This document shows positions 20,337 to 29,298 of a stretch of 64,000 nt of DNA, one piece after another; within the stretch, counting starts at the first letter, position 1, and every line of letters begins with the position of its first letter. The notes beneath the pieces are model-generated. The model worked only from the letters and a program-made list of their open reading frames with translations, was not told where the DNA came from and did not search any database. Origin of the DNA: Nesterenkonia sp. (GTDB lineage Bacteria > Actinomycetota > Actinomycetes > Actinomycetales > Micrococcaceae); contig NZ_JAJUJJ010000004.1 in the NCBI RefSeq assembly GCF_029265375.1, forward strand, positions 62,001-126,000, in the 5' to 3' direction. Position numbers and translations under genes: made by a program.

Positions 20337-21569
20337 CTAACTGCGCAGCTGGACGCTTCGTCCGGCCAGCAGGCCCATCACCAGCTGCGCCACGGCCACC
20401 GCCAGCGCGCACAGCAGCACCGGCGTCCACGAACCGACAGCCTCGTAGAGCATTCCGGCCAGAACGGGACCGGCGGCAGCCAGCAGATAGCCGAATCCCT
20501 GGGCCATGCCGGAGAGCCGGCCGACCTGTGTGGGGCTGGATGCGCGCAGCGAAATGAAGGTCAGCCCCAGCATCAGCGACGAGCCGGAGGAGATGCCGCC
20601 GCTCAGCGCCCACAGCGGCATCAGAGCTGGGGCCAAGATCATGCCGGCCAGTGCGATGATCATGAAGCCGGCCACTGCTGCGGCGACGATCCGCTGATCA
20701 CGGCTGCGCTGCAGCACCTGCCCGATCACCAGGCTCGCCACCACCCCGATGGCCTGGAAGAGCCCCAGCCAGTATCCGGCCTGAGCCTCACCGATGCCGT
20801 GGGAGGTCTGGACGGCCGGGAACCATGTCAGCAGCACGTAGAACAGGGTGGACTGCAGCCCGAAGAACAGGGTGACCTGCCAGGCCAGCGGCTGACGCAG
20901 CAGGGAGCTGGGCGCCGGCGTGCTGCTGAGCGGCACCTCGTCGGCGCCGTCGTCGCAGGGACGGCCGCGCAGCGCCCAGACCGCGGCGGCTGCCAGAGCC
21001 AGTGCTGCCGCCGAGCCGAAGGCGCCCTCCCAGCCCAGCCATTCGGCCAGTGGGACTGCTGCGGCGGAGAAGCTGGCGGCTGCGGCCACCAGGGCGGCTG
21101 TATAGACGCCGGTCATCAGCGCCACTCGGTCCGGGAAGTCACGTTTGACCACTGCTGGCACCAGAACATTGCCCACACCGATCGCCGCCGACAGCAGTGC
21201 GGTGCCGGCATACAGCGGCAGCACCGCCAGCCAGCCCTCCCCTGCCGCCTCGGAATCACCCCCGGGCAGCAGGCCCGAGGCCGAGCGCAGCAGCGTGCCG
21301 GCGGTCAGCACCAGCAGCGAGACGAAGATGGTGCGCTCCAGCCCGAAGCGGACGCCGAGCAGATGCACGAAGGGCGAGACGGCGGCGAAGGCGATGATGG
21401 GAATCGAACCCAGCAGGCCCAGCGCCGTGGGGGTCAGGCCGGTGTCGGCGCCCACCGTTTCGATGAGGGGACCCACCACTGTGATGGCCGGCCGGAGATT
21501 GGCTGCCACCACCAGAACTGTGACCAGCAGCATCAGCCGGCTCGAAGTGCGGGAGGACATCGTTGACAC
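20337..21569 (-). CDS. MFS transporter, CynX/NimT-like family
   Basis: 410-aa membrane protein with about 12 hydrophobic helices. The opening ANLRPAITVVGPLIETV and LGLLGSIPIIAFAAVSPFV is the hallmark of the cyanate/2-nitroimidazole (CynX/NimT) branch of the major facilitator superfamily. The substrate of family members is mostly unknown. GTG (21569) and ATG (21560) are both possible starts; neither has a ribosome site, and a TAGAGT box is immediately upstream. It abuts holA. Confidence 0.85.
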   Translation of the reverse strand: MSTMSSRTSSRLMLLVTVLVVAANLRPAITVVGPLIETVGADTGLTPTALGLLGSIPIIAFAAVSPFVHLLGVRFGLERTIFVSLLVLTAGTLLRSASGLLPGGDSEAAGEGWLAVLPLYAGTALLSAAIGVGNVLVPAVVKRDFPDRVALMTGVYTAALVAAAASFSAAAVPLAEWLGWEGAFGSAAALALAAAAVWALRGRPCDDGADEVPLSSTPAPSSLLRQPLAWQVTLFFGLQSTLFYVLLTWFPAVQTSHGIGEAQAGYWLGLFQAIGVVASLVIGQVLQRSRDQRIVAAAVAGFMIIALAGMILAPALMPLWALSGGISSGSSLMLGLTFISLRASSPTQVGRLSGMAQGFGYLLAAAGPVLAGMLYEAVGSWTPVLLCALAVAVAQLVMGLLAGRSVQLRS

Positions 21570-21598
21570 TCTACGGCGGCAGAGCCCCCGGGACGGAA

Positions 21599-22111
21599 TC
21601 AGCGCTGTTCGCCGGCTGCCTCCCCCAGCGCCCGCAGGGTCCGGCTCAGGCTGCGCGGCTGGTCATCGGCAGAGACGATCACGTGCCGGACGGTGGAGTC
21701 GGCATCCAGCAGGACGCTGACCCGGTGCGGTGCGCCGCGGTCAGGGTTGAAGGCCTGGTAGCGGCGGCAGACCTCCCCGTGGGGCCAGAAGTCGCTGAGC
21801 AGGTGCAGACCCTCCAGCTCCCCCGCTGCCTGAGAGCGCAGCTCCTCGGCGTAGGCCCGCAGAGTGTGGACGGAATCGCAGCTGACCGCGGCCACCTGCG
21901 CCCCCAGCCGGCGCACCCGGTCCCAGCTGCGAACCAGCTCCCCGAGCTCGCCGCCGCAGATGCGGCTGAAGGCAAAGGGGTAGAACATCACCAGCGCCGG
22001 ACCGCCCTGCAGCTGCTGCAACTCCACCTGCTCCCCGTACTGGTTGGGCACCCCTAATGCGGGCGCCGCGGCACCGCTCTCGGGGCCTTTCGGCGGGGTG
22101 AGGGCCGGCAT
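21599..22111 (-). CDS. Peroxiredoxin, AhpE-like
   Basis: Thiol peroxidase of the AhpC/TSA superfamily, 170 aa. The peroxidatic site reads FYPFAFSRICGGEL, with the catalytic Cys in the position of the usual TxxC (here Ser-Arg-Ile-Cys). CDSVHTLRAYAEEL, LLSDFWPHGEVCRRYQAF and VRHVIVSADD follow the AhpE pattern. ATG 22111 is chosen because homology starts a few residues in; the longer reading upstream is out of pattern. The order AhpE - DUF3052 - aceE matches Mycobacterium (Rv2238c-Rv2239c-Rv2241). Confidence 0.88.
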   Translation of the reverse strand: MPALTPPKGPESGAAAPALGVPNQYGEQVELQQLQGGPALVMFYPFAFSRICGGELGELVRSWDRVRRLGAQVAAVSCDSVHTLRAYAEELRSQAAGELEGLHLLSDFWPHGEVCRRYQAFNPDRGAPHRVSVLLDADSTVRHVIVSADDQPRSLSRTLRALGEAAGEQR

Positions 22112-22125
22112 CAGGGGGTTTAAGC

Positions 22126-22557
22126 CTAGGACTTGCGGTGCACCAGCCGGGTGGCGGCCCAGTTGGCGCTCACCCCGGCAGAGGAGGTCACATGCAGTCC
22201 CGCGTTGGGGGCGGCATCCTGAATCTCCACCGGCGGCACATAACCGCTGCGCCCCGAGCGCGGGGTCAGCAGCCACACCACGCCGTTGTCATCCAGTGTG
22301 GTCAGCGCATCCACCAGCGCGTCGGTGAGGTCGTCATCGCCCTCCCGGAACCACAGCAGCACGGCGTCGACAACTTCCTGCTCGTCCTCGTCGATCAGGG
22401 GCTCATCCAGCTGATCCTCCAGCGCGTCTCGCAGCCGGTCGTCGACGTCGTCGTCGACTCCGATCTCCTGCACCAGGGAGTCAGGCCGCAGGCCCAGCTC
22501 GCCGAGAAGGTTGGTCTGGTCTACCACATTGGTGGCGGCGTCGTACTTCGATTCCAC
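22126..22557 (-). CDS. DUF3052 family protein
   Basis: 143-aa acidic cytoplasmic protein conserved next to aceE throughout actinobacteria; function unknown. The N-terminus matches the family pattern (LGLRPDSLVQEIGVDDDVDD), and VWLLTPRSGRSGYVPPVEI is a conserved core. GTG start at 22557; a TAACGT -10 box (22570-22565) sits 7 nt before it with no Shine-Dalgarno, so the mRNA is probably leaderless. It diverges from aceE. Confidence 0.88.
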   Translation of the reverse strand: MESKYDAATNVVDQTNLLGELGLRPDSLVQEIGVDDDVDDRLRDALEDQLDEPLIDEDEQEVVDAVLLWFREGDDDLTDALVDALTTLDDNGVVWLLTPRSGRSGYVPPVEIQDAAPNAGLHVTSSAGVSANWAATRLVHRKS

Positions 22558-22736
22558 ACACCTAACGTTACGCGGATTCTGCAGGCCCCGGGAAGTGCAA
22601 CACCGGAGCCAGCAGGTAGAGTGACGTCAGAAAACGCCCGCAGCGGAGACCCCGCGCTGGGCGCTGCCCGAATGGACTGTGTCGGCCCTGCCACCCAGGG
22701 CCCGACGAACGACCGAGAAGAAAAGGTGCCGCACCG

Positions 22737-25463
22737 ATGAGCGCTGGTGAAGAGACCTCACATATTCGCAGTGGCCTGGTTGATCAGTTGCCGGATATGG
22801 ACCCGGAGGAGACTTCTGAGTGGTTGGAGTCTTTTGACCAGTTGGTGGAGGTTCATGGCACTGAGCGGGCGGAGTACATTATTCGTACGCTGCTGCAGCG
22901 TGCTGGTGCGAAGTCCATCGGTGTGCCGATGGTGACCACTACTGATTATGTGAACACGATTCCGGCTGATCAGGAGCCGGAGTTTCCTGGTGATGAGGAG
23001 ATGGAGCGCCGGTATCGGCGGATTCTGCGGTGGAATGCTGCGGTGATGGTCCACCGGGCTCAGCGTGAGGATGTGGCTGTGGGTGGTCATATCTCCTCCT
23101 ATGCCGGGGTGGCCACGCTCTATGAGGTGGGGCTGAATCATTTCTTCCGCGGTCAGGATCATCCTGGTGGTGGGGATCAGGTGTTCTTCCAGGGGCACTC
23201 CTCGCCGGGGAACTATGCCCGGGCGTATTTGGAGGGCCGGCTGTCTGAGCAGCATCTGGATGGGTTCCGTCAGGAGGTGTCGAAGGCTCCGTATGGGTTG
23301 AGCTCGTATCCGCATCCGCGGCTGATGCCGGATTTCTGGCAGTTCCCCACGGTGTCGATGGGTCTGGGGCCGATGAATGCGATCTATCAGGCTCAGTTCA
23401 ACCGGTATCTGCACCACCGGGGGATTAAGGACACCTCGGATCAGAACGTGTGGGCGTTTCTGGGTGATGGTGAGATGGATGAGCCGGAGTCCCGGGGTCT
23501 GCTGCATCTGGCGGCCAATGAGAAGCTGGACAATCTGCATTTTGTGATCAACTGCAATCTGCAGCGTCTGGACGGTCCGGTGCGCGGTAACGGCAAGATC
23601 GTCCAAGAGCTGGAGGCCTTCTTCCGCGGGGCTGGCTGGAACGTGATCAAGGTGCTGTGGGGCCGTGAGTGGGACCAGCTGCTGGCCAAGGATGATGACG
23701 GCGAGCTGGTGCGGATCATGAACGAGACCCTCGATGGGGACTATCAGACCTATAAGGCCGAGTCCGGCGAGTTTGTGCGGGAGCATTTCTTCGGCCGCAG
23801 CGAGAAGACCAAGGCGATGGTCGCTGATATGTCTGACGATGAGATCTGGGGGCTCAAGCGCGGCGGGCATGACTATCAGAAGGTCTATGCCGCCTATAAG
23901 GCCGCGGTGGAGACCAAGGGCAGGCCCACGGTGATCCTGGCTCAGACGATTAAGGGCTATGGGCTGGGTCCCAGCTTTGAGGGCCGCAATGCGACGCATC
24001 AGATGAAGAAGCTCACCGTGGAGGATCTCAAGCGGTTCCGCGATACTCTGCGCATCCCGATCAGTGATGAGCAGATTGAGGCTGACCCCTACCAGGTGCC
24101 CTACTACCACCCCGGTGAGGAGGCTGAGGAGATCGTCTACATGCGCCAGCGGCGTAAGGAGCTCGGCGGCCCGGTGCCGCAGCGCCGGGTGAGCGCCAAT
24201 ACGCTGCCGCTGCCCGGGGAGAAGGCCTATGCCGGGACCAGGAAGGGCTCGGGCAAGCAGAAGGCAGCCACCACTATGGCGTTTGTGCGGCTGCTCAAAG
24301 ACCTGATGCGGGATAAGGAGTTCGGCTCCCGGATCGTGCCGATCGTGCCCGATGAGGCCCGCACCTTCGGGATGGACAGCTTCTTCCCCACCGCGAAGAT
24401 CTATAACCCCAAGGGGCAGAACTACCTCTCGGTGGACCGGGAGCTGATGCTGGCCTATAAGGAATCCGCCCAGGGCCAGCTGCTGCACCCCGGGATCAAT
24501 GAGGCCGGAGCGACCGCGGCGTTCACCGCCGCTGGGACCAGCTACGCCACCCATGGCGAGCCGATGGTGCCGTTCTACATCTTCTACTCGATGTTCGGGT
24601 TCCAGCGCACCGGCGACTCGTTCTGGGCAGCCGCGGACCAGATGGCCCGCGGGTTCATCATCGGTGCCACCGCCGGGCGCACCACCCTGACCGGTGAGGG
24701 CTTACAGCACGCCGATGGCCACTCCCCGCTGCTGGCCTCAACCAACCCGGCGGTCAAGCACTACGACCCGGCCTTCGGCTACGAGATCGGCCACATCATC
24801 CGTCACGGGCTCTATGAGATGTATGGAGACCACGACGGCGACCACAACCTGATGTACTACCTGACCGTCTACAACGAGCCGGTCACCCACCTGCCAGAGC
24901 CCGAAGACCTCGACGTCGAGGGGCTCATCGGCGGGATCTACCGGCTCAAGTCCGCTGAGATCGACGGCGAGAAGGTCCAGCTGCTGGCATCCGGGGTCTC
25001 AGTGCCCTGGGCCCTGGAGGCCCAGCAGATCCTGGCCGATGACTGGGGCGTAGCCGCCGATGTGTGGAGCGTGACCAGCTGGAACCAGCTGCGCCGCCAA
25101 GCCCTGGACGTCGAGCAGAGCGCGATGCTCGACCCCGGGCGGGAACCCGAAACCCCCTTCGTCACCCGCCAGCTTGAAGGCGCAGAAGGCCCGATCATCG
25201 CCACCACCGACTACACCACCGCCGTGCCGGACCAGATCCGCCAGTTCATCCCCAACGAGTTCGCCACCCTGGGCACCGACAGCTACGGATTCTCCGACAC
25301 CCGCGCCGCCGCACGGCGGCACTTCAAAATCGATGCCCACTCCATGGTGGTCCGAGCCCTGCAGATGCTGGGCAAGAACAAAAAAGCCGCCCAAGCCATG
25401 GAGAAATACGACCTCACCAACCCCAACGCCGGAACCTCCGGCACCAGCGGCGGCGACGCCTAA
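22737..25463 (+). CDS. aceE: Pyruvate dehydrogenase E1 component, homodimeric type
   Basis: Thiamine-diphosphate enzyme that decarboxylates pyruvate and acetylates the E2 lipoyl groups, feeding acetyl-CoA to the TCA cycle and fatty acid synthesis. 908 aa. Seen: [21 protein letters not shown], the ThDP motif [10 protein letters not shown]...[10 protein letters not shown], and the transketolase-like central domain ([49 protein letters not shown]). ATG at 22737 with AAAAGG 11 nt before it. Odd: the first half uses many T-ending codons (GAT, GGT, GTT, CAT), while the last third is strongly C-ending like the rest of the genome. Followed by repeats and a terminator, then fasR. Confidence 0.97.
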   Translation: MSAGEETSHIRSGLVDQLPDMDPEETSEWLESFDQLVEVHGTERAEYIIRTLLQRAGAKSIGVPMVTTTDYVNTIPADQEPEFPGDEEMERRYRRILRWNAAVMVHRAQREDVAVGGHISSYAGVATLYEVGLNHFFRGQDHPGGGDQVFFQGHSSPGNYARAYLEGRLSEQHLDGFRQEVSKAPYGLSSYPHPRLMPDFWQFPTVSMGLGPMNAIYQAQFNRYLHHRGIKDTSDQNVWAFLGDGEMDEPESRGLLHLAANEKLDNLHFVINCNLQRLDGPVRGNGKIVQELEAFFRGAGWNVIKVLWGREWDQLLAKDDDGELVRIMNETLDGDYQTYKAESGEFVREHFFGRSEKTKAMVADMSDDEIWGLKRGGHDYQKVYAAYKAAVETKGRPTVILAQTIKGYGLGPSFEGRNATHQMKKLTVEDLKRFRDTLRIPISDEQIEADPYQVPYYHPGEEAEEIVYMRQRRKELGGPVPQRRVSANTLPLPGEKAYAGTRKGSGKQKAATTMAFVRLLKDLMRDKEFGSRIVPIVPDEARTFGMDSFFPTAKIYNPKGQNYLSVDRELMLAYKESAQGQLLHPGINEAGATAAFTAAGTSYATHGEPMVPFYIFYSMFGFQRTGDSFWAAADQMARGFIIGATAGRTTLTGEGLQHADGHSPLLASTNPAVKHYDPAFGYEIGHIIRHGLYEMYGDHDGDHNLMYYLTVYNEPVTHLPEPEDLDVEGLIGGIYRLKSAEIDGEKVQLLASGVSVPWALEAQQILADDWGVAADVWSVTSWNQLRRQALDVEQSAMLDPGREPETPFVTRQLEGAEGPIIATTDYTTAVPDQIRQFIPNEFATLGTDSYGFSDTRAAARRHFKIDAHSMVVRALQMLGKNKKAAQAMEKYDLTNPNAGTSGTSGGDA

Positions 25464-25477
25464 GCTGGTTCCGCGCT

Positions 25478-25583
25478 GGTTCCGCGGGTGGGGAAACCCC
25501 GCCACGCTCTCGGCCGGCAAAGCCTTGCCGACCATCACACCTGAAGAGGTTCCGCGGGTGGGGAAACCCCGCCACGCTCTCGG
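25478..25583. repeat. Two exact 36-bp direct repeats with a 34-bp gap
   Basis: 25478-25513 and 25548-25583 are identical over 36 bases, starting GGTTCCGCGGGTGG and ending CACGCTCTCGG. Each contains a hairpin GGTGGGG-AAA-CCCCGCC. A third fragment (GGTTCCGCG) precedes the first copy at 25467. They lie between the aceE stop and its terminator. There are no cas genes nearby and only one spacer-sized gap, so I do not call it CRISPR. Confidence 0.85.
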
Positions 25584-25590
25584 TCGGTAT

Positions 25591-25645
25591 GACGTCGGCC
25601 CCTGGACCGCTGAAGCGGGACGGGGGCCGACGTCGTTGTTTGTAG
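25591..25645 (+). terminator. Rho-independent terminator after aceE
   Basis: Arms GACGTCGGCCCC (25591-25602) and GGGGCCGACGTC (25623-25634) are exact complements; an inner hairpin CCGCT-GA-AGCGG sits in the loop, and the T-rich GTTGTTTGT follows directly. Confidence 0.85.
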
Positions 25646-25656
25646 GGACCGCACAA
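25639..25656. promoter_or_regulatory. Putative FasR operator upstream of fasR
   Basis: TTTGTAGGGA-N4-ACAA, 17 bp before the fasR start codon. The same 10-mer, spacing and ACAA recur before fabD (26854-26871) and were not noticed elsewhere in the window. Protein binding is inference. Confidence 0.5.
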
Positions 25657-25672
25657 AGTAATCTCTCTTCAC

Positions 25673-26848
25673 ATGAGCGTCGACACCGGCAGACTCCCTC
25701 CTGCCGTACAGGTCTCCGAGGAGGCGCTGGAGGTGCTGCGAGCGCACTCCGGACCCCTGACCACCACAGTGGGCAGGCACCTGGAGGAGCAGCTGTCCTG
25801 GTACAAGCAGCTCAGCACCGAGGAGCGCGCCTCCCTGCGGCTGATCGCCCAGCGCGGCATCCAGGGCCTGGTCAACTGGCTGCAGGACCCTGCCTCCCGG
25901 TCGCTGCCGCTGGTCAACGAGCTGCTCGGACCGGCACCGACCGATCTGATGCGCACCATCTCCCTGCAGCGGGCTCTGCAGCTGATCCGCACCATCGTGG
26001 AGACGGTCGAGCAGCGCCTGCCGGGTCTGATGCCCGATGCGGACCGGCAGCTGATGCTCGAAGCCGTGCTGCGCTACTCGCGGGAAGTGGCCTTCGCCAT
26101 CGCCGATGTCTATGCCCGCGCCGCCGAATCGCGCGGAGCCTGGGACTCCCGCCTGGAGGCGCTGCTGGTGGACGCCGTGCTGCGCGGCGAGCCGCCGGAG
26201 CAGATCGCCTCCCGCGCCGCGGCCGTGGGGTGGCAGAGCCAAAGCGAGATTGTGGTGATCATCGGGCCGGCCCCTGATCAGGCCGATGCGGTGTTCATGT
26301 CTCACCTGCGCCGCCAGTGCATCAGGTTCTCCGCCGACGCGGTGGTGGGCGTCCAGGGCGACCGGCTCATCCTGCTGCTGGGCGGGGTCTCCTCGCTGCA
26401 GGAGGGTCTGGAGCGGATGCTGCCGCACTTCGGCGAGGGCGCAGTGGTCTACGGCCGTCATGAGGGCCCCATTGCGCAGGCGTCCCGCTGCGCGCAGTCG
26501 GTCTTCGCCGGCTGCTCGGCTGCACCCGCCTGGACCCGGGCACCGAAACCCGTGGCCGCCGAAGACCTGCTTCCCGAACGTGCCCTTGCCGGGGATCAGC
26601 ACGCCAAGCAGGCACTGGTCGGCAGCGTCTACCGGGCGCTCGCGGAGGCCGGCCACAGCCTGCTGGAGACGGTGGAGGCCTACGTGCATGCCGGCCACTC
26701 CTTGGAGGCCACCGCGCGGGAGCTGTATGTGCACACCAACACTGTGCGGTACCGCCTGAAGCGGGTCACCGAGATCACCGGCTGGGACCCTATGGAGCCG
26801 CGGGACGCCTACGTTCTGCAGACCGCACTCGCCCTGGGACGGCTGTGA
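25673..26848 (+). CDS. fasR: PucR/CdaR-type regulator of fatty acid synthesis
   Basis: 391-aa transcription factor. The C-terminal 60 residues are the PucR-type helix-turn-helix (VHAGHSLEATARELYVHTNTVRYRLKRVTEITG). The N-terminal part is helical and the middle resembles the GGDEF-like domain of CdaR proteins (VVIIGPAPDQADAV, GDRLILLLGG). In Streptomyces coelicolor the protein encoded between aceE and fabD, FasR, activates the fabDHPF operon; this gene has the same position and domain layout, so I use that symbol. ATG start at 25673, with a poor ribosome site. A shared 18-bp motif in front of both fasR and fabD is a candidate binding site. Confidence 0.88.
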   Translation: MSVDTGRLPPAVQVSEEALEVLRAHSGPLTTTVGRHLEEQLSWYKQLSTEERASLRLIAQRGIQGLVNWLQDPASRSLPLVNELLGPAPTDLMRTISLQRALQLIRTIVETVEQRLPGLMPDADRQLMLEAVLRYSREVAFAIADVYARAAESRGAWDSRLEALLVDAVLRGEPPEQIASRAAAVGWQSQSEIVVIIGPAPDQADAVFMSHLRRQCIRFSADAVVGVQGDRLILLLGGVSSLQEGLERMLPHFGEGAVVYGRHEGPIAQASRCAQSVFAGCSAAPAWTRAPKPVAAEDLLPERALAGDQHAKQALVGSVYRALAEAGHSLLETVEAYVHAGHSLEATARELYVHTNTVRYRLKRVTEITGWDPMEPRDAYVLQTALALGRL

Positions 26849-26853
26849 TGAGA

Positions 26854-26871
26854 TTTGTAGGGAAGCTACAA
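26854..26871. promoter_or_regulatory. Putative FasR operator in the fabD promoter region
   Basis: TTTGTAGGGA-N4-ACAA, containing the perfect dyad TTGTAG-N5-CTACAA (26855-26871). It begins 5 bp after the fasR stop and lies 59 bp before the fabD start. It matches the element before fasR in all 14 fixed positions. Confidence 0.55.
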
Positions 26872-26930
26872 CGTCCCGCGGGCGACGTGGTCACCGCCAC
26901 GGGGGACGCCGGCCACCGGAAGATGGGACA

Positions 26931-27875
26931 GTGGAGACTGTGCTAGCGATCGTTTGCCCAGGACAGGGCTCCCAGACACCCGGACTGCTCAGCCCCTGGC
27001 TGCAGGCCGAGGGTGCCGCGGAGCTGATCGACGAATTCTCCGACGCCGCCGGAACCGACCTGCGCGTGCACGGCACAAGCTCCGATGAGGAGACCATCCG
27101 GGACACGGCGGTGGCTCAGCCCCTGATTGTGGCGGCATCGCTGCTCAGCGCCCAGGCGCTGGGGCTGAGCCCGGAGCGTGTGGCCTCGTTCGGCCCCAAG
27201 GCGCTGGTGGCGGGCCACTCGGTGGGTGAGATCCCCGCAGCGGCCCTGGCCGGAGTGATCACCCGCGCCCAGGCCGGGCGGCTGATCGGAGTCCGCGCCT
27301 CTGCGATGGCTGAGGCCGCGGCCGCAGAAGCAACCGGTATGGCCGCAGTCCTGGGCGGCAAAGAGGAGGACGTCCAGGCCGCCATCGAAGCCGCCGGACT
27401 CGCCGCCGCGAATGTGAACGCACCCGGCCAGGTGGTCGCCGCAGGATCTGAGCAGGCGCTGCAGCAGCTGGCCGAGACCCCCCCGGCCCGCGCCCGCATC
27501 GTCCCGCTGAAAGTCGCCGGGGCTTTCCACACCGACTACATGGCGGAGGCGCGCACCGCACTGGAGCAGGAGGCGGCGCAGGTTCAGCCGGCCGATCCGG
27601 GCACCGGGCTGCTCTCCAACCGCGACGGCGTCCGGGTCTCCTCCGGAGCCGAGGCGCTGAGCAGGATCGTGGATCAGGTCACCCGCCCCGTCCGCTGGGA
27701 CAAGTGCATGGAGACCATGCGCGAGACTGGAGTCACCGGCATCCTGGAGCTGCTGCCCGGCGGTACTCTGGTGGGGCTGGCCAAGCGCGGCCTGCGCGGC
27801 GTCGAGTCCTTCGCCGTCACCTCCCCCGAGGATGTGGAACGCGCCGCAGAGTTCATCGACGAGCACACCCGCTGA
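26931..27875 (+). CDS. fabD: Malonyl-CoA:ACP S-malonyltransferase
   Basis: Loads malonyl groups from CoA onto acyl carrier protein, feeding type II fatty acid synthesis. 314 aa. CPGQGSQTPG at the N-terminus, active-site Ser in GHSVGE, substrate Arg in IGVRASAM, and catalytic His in GAFHTDYM. GTG at 26931 is taken as the start; a second GTG at 26940 would remove three residues. First gene of the fabD-fabH-acpP-fabF operon. Confidence 0.97.
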   Translation: METVLAIVCPGQGSQTPGLLSPWLQAEGAAELIDEFSDAAGTDLRVHGTSSDEETIRDTAVAQPLIVAASLLSAQALGLSPERVASFGPKALVAGHSVGEIPAAALAGVITRAQAGRLIGVRASAMAEAAAAEATGMAAVLGGKEEDVQAAIEAAGLAAANVNAPGQVVAAGSEQALQQLAETPPARARIVPLKVAGAFHTDYMAEARTALEQEAAQVQPADPGTGLLSNRDGVRVSSGAEALSRIVDQVTRPVRWDKCMETMRETGVTGILELLPGGTLVGLAKRGLRGVESFAVTSPEDVERAAEFIDEHTR

Positions 27876-27906
27876 TCTGCTCCCTGACAACGAAAGGCCC
27901 ACTGAC

Positions 27907-28971
27907 GTGACAGCCGCTCCCTCCGCCCCGCTGGCCCAGACCTCCCCCGTCGCCGGGACCGCTGTGCTCGGCCTGGGCGTCCACCGGCCCGAGGTAGTGG
28001 TGGACAACGAGCAGATCTGCCAGTGGATCGACTCCTCCGATGAGTGGATCCGCCAGCGCACCGGCATCGTCACCCGTCGTCGGGCACCTGCGCACGTCTC
28101 AGTGGTGGACATGTCCTATGACGCGGCTCGCGAGGCGCTGCAGGACGCCGGTATCGACGGCAGCCAGCTGGGCGCCGTCGTCGTCTCCACGGTGACCCAC
28201 CCCTACCAGACCCCTTCGGCGGCCGCTGATCTGGCGCACCGTCTCGGCGCCACTCCGGCCGCGGCCTTCGACATCTCCGCCGCCTGCGCCGGTTTCTGCT
28301 ACGGCATCGGGCAGGCAGACGCGCTGGTGCGCTCCGGGGCCGCCGAGTATGTGCTGGTGGTCGGGGTGGAGAAGCTCAGCGACTTCATCGACAACCATGA
28401 ACGCTCCATCTCCTTCCTGCTCGGCGACGGCGCCGGCGCTGTGGTGGTGGGCCCCTCGGAGACGCCCGGGATCTCCCCCTCGGTGCTGGGCTCCAACGGT
28501 GAGAAGTGGAGCGCAGTCTCCATGAACAACTCGCTGCTGCGACTTCGTGACGCTCTGTTCGACGCCCACACCAGCGGGGACGCCTCCCAGCTGATGGATC
28601 CCGAGCAGCGGCTGTGGCCGACGCTGCGCCAGGACGGGCAGACCGTCTTCCGCTGGGCGGTGTGGGAGATGGCCAAGGTGGCCAAGCAGGCCCTGGAGAC
28701 AGCTGGGATCAGCGCTGCGGACCTAACAGCCTTCGTTCCGCATCAGGCCAATATGCGGATCATCGATGAACTGGCCAAACAGCTGAAGCTGCCCGAGACC
28801 GTGCTGATCGGACGCGACATCGTCGACTCCGGCAACACCTCGGCGGCTTCCATCCCGCTGGCGCTGCACCGGCTGCGCAGTGAGCACCCGGAGATCCGCG
28901 GCGGCTATGCTCTGCAGATCGGCTTCGGCGCGGGCCTGGTCTACGGCGCCCAGGTGATCCGGATCCCATAG
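27907..28971 (+). CDS. fabH: Beta-ketoacyl-ACP synthase III
   Basis: Condenses an acyl-CoA primer with malonyl-ACP to start fatty acid chains; in this group it sets the branched-chain primer. 354 aa. Catalytic Cys in ISAACAGFCYG, His in FVPHQANMRI and Asn in SGNTSAASIP complete the Cys-His-Asn triad. The start is GTG 27907 with GAAAGG 9 nt upstream; the reading frame extends back into fabD, but that part does not fit the family. It lies 31 bp after fabD. Confidence 0.97.
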   Translation: MTAAPSAPLAQTSPVAGTAVLGLGVHRPEVVVDNEQICQWIDSSDEWIRQRTGIVTRRRAPAHVSVVDMSYDAAREALQDAGIDGSQLGAVVVSTVTHPYQTPSAAADLAHRLGATPAAAFDISAACAGFCYGIGQADALVRSGAAEYVLVVGVEKLSDFIDNHERSISFLLGDGAGAVVVGPSETPGISPSVLGSNGEKWSAVSMNNSLLRLRDALFDAHTSGDASQLMDPEQRLWPTLRQDGQTVFRWAVWEMAKVAKQALETAGISAADLTAFVPHQANMRIIDELAKQLKLPETVLIGRDIVDSGNTSAASIPLALHRLRSEHPEIRGGYALQIGFGAGLVYGAQVIRIP

Positions 28972-29028
28972 GCTGGCTCCGGCGCAGATTTTGCCCATTC
29001 CCCGATCACACAACCGAAAGGAAACCCA

Positions 29029-29274
29029 GTGGCTGACAAGAATGAGATCCTCGCAGGCCTCGCGGAGATTGTGGAGGAGGAGACCGGCCTGGAGACCGAT
29101 GAGGTCCAGCTGGACAAGTCCTTCACCGAGGACCTGGATATCGACTCCATCTCGATGATGACCATCGTGGTCAACGCCGAAGAGAAGTTCGACGTGAAGA
29201 TCCCCGACGAAGAGGTCAAGAACCTCACCACCGTCGGCGACGCCGTCGACTACATCGCAAACGCTCAGGGCTGA
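29029..29274 (+). CDS. acpP: Acyl carrier protein
   Basis: Carries the growing acyl chain on 4'-phosphopantetheine. 81 aa, acidic. The attachment Ser is in DLDIDSISMMT, a DSI variant of the usual DSL. GTG start at 29029 preceded by GAAAGGAAA. Third gene of the fab operon. Confidence 0.97.
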   Translation: MADKNEILAGLAEIVEEETGLETDEVQLDKSFTEDLDIDSISMMTIVVNAEEKFDVKIPDEEVKNLTTVGDAVDYIANAQG

Positions 29275-29298
29275 TCTCAGCCCGCCGAAAGGAGCTCC

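Noticed and set aside
22758-24554. 598-codon open frame antisense to aceE
   Set aside because: It is the mirror of biased codon use in a conserved gene on the other strand; its translation has no recognisable domain and overlaps aceE completely.
25478-25583. Possible minimal CRISPR array (36-bp repeats, 34-bp spacer)
   Set aside because: Only two repeats, no cas genes, and each repeat holds a hairpin like other intergenic repeats; more likely a dispersed element.
25174-26277. 367-codon plus-strand frame running from aceE into fasR
   Set aside because: Arg/Pro/Ala-rich shadow of two well-supported genes in another frame.
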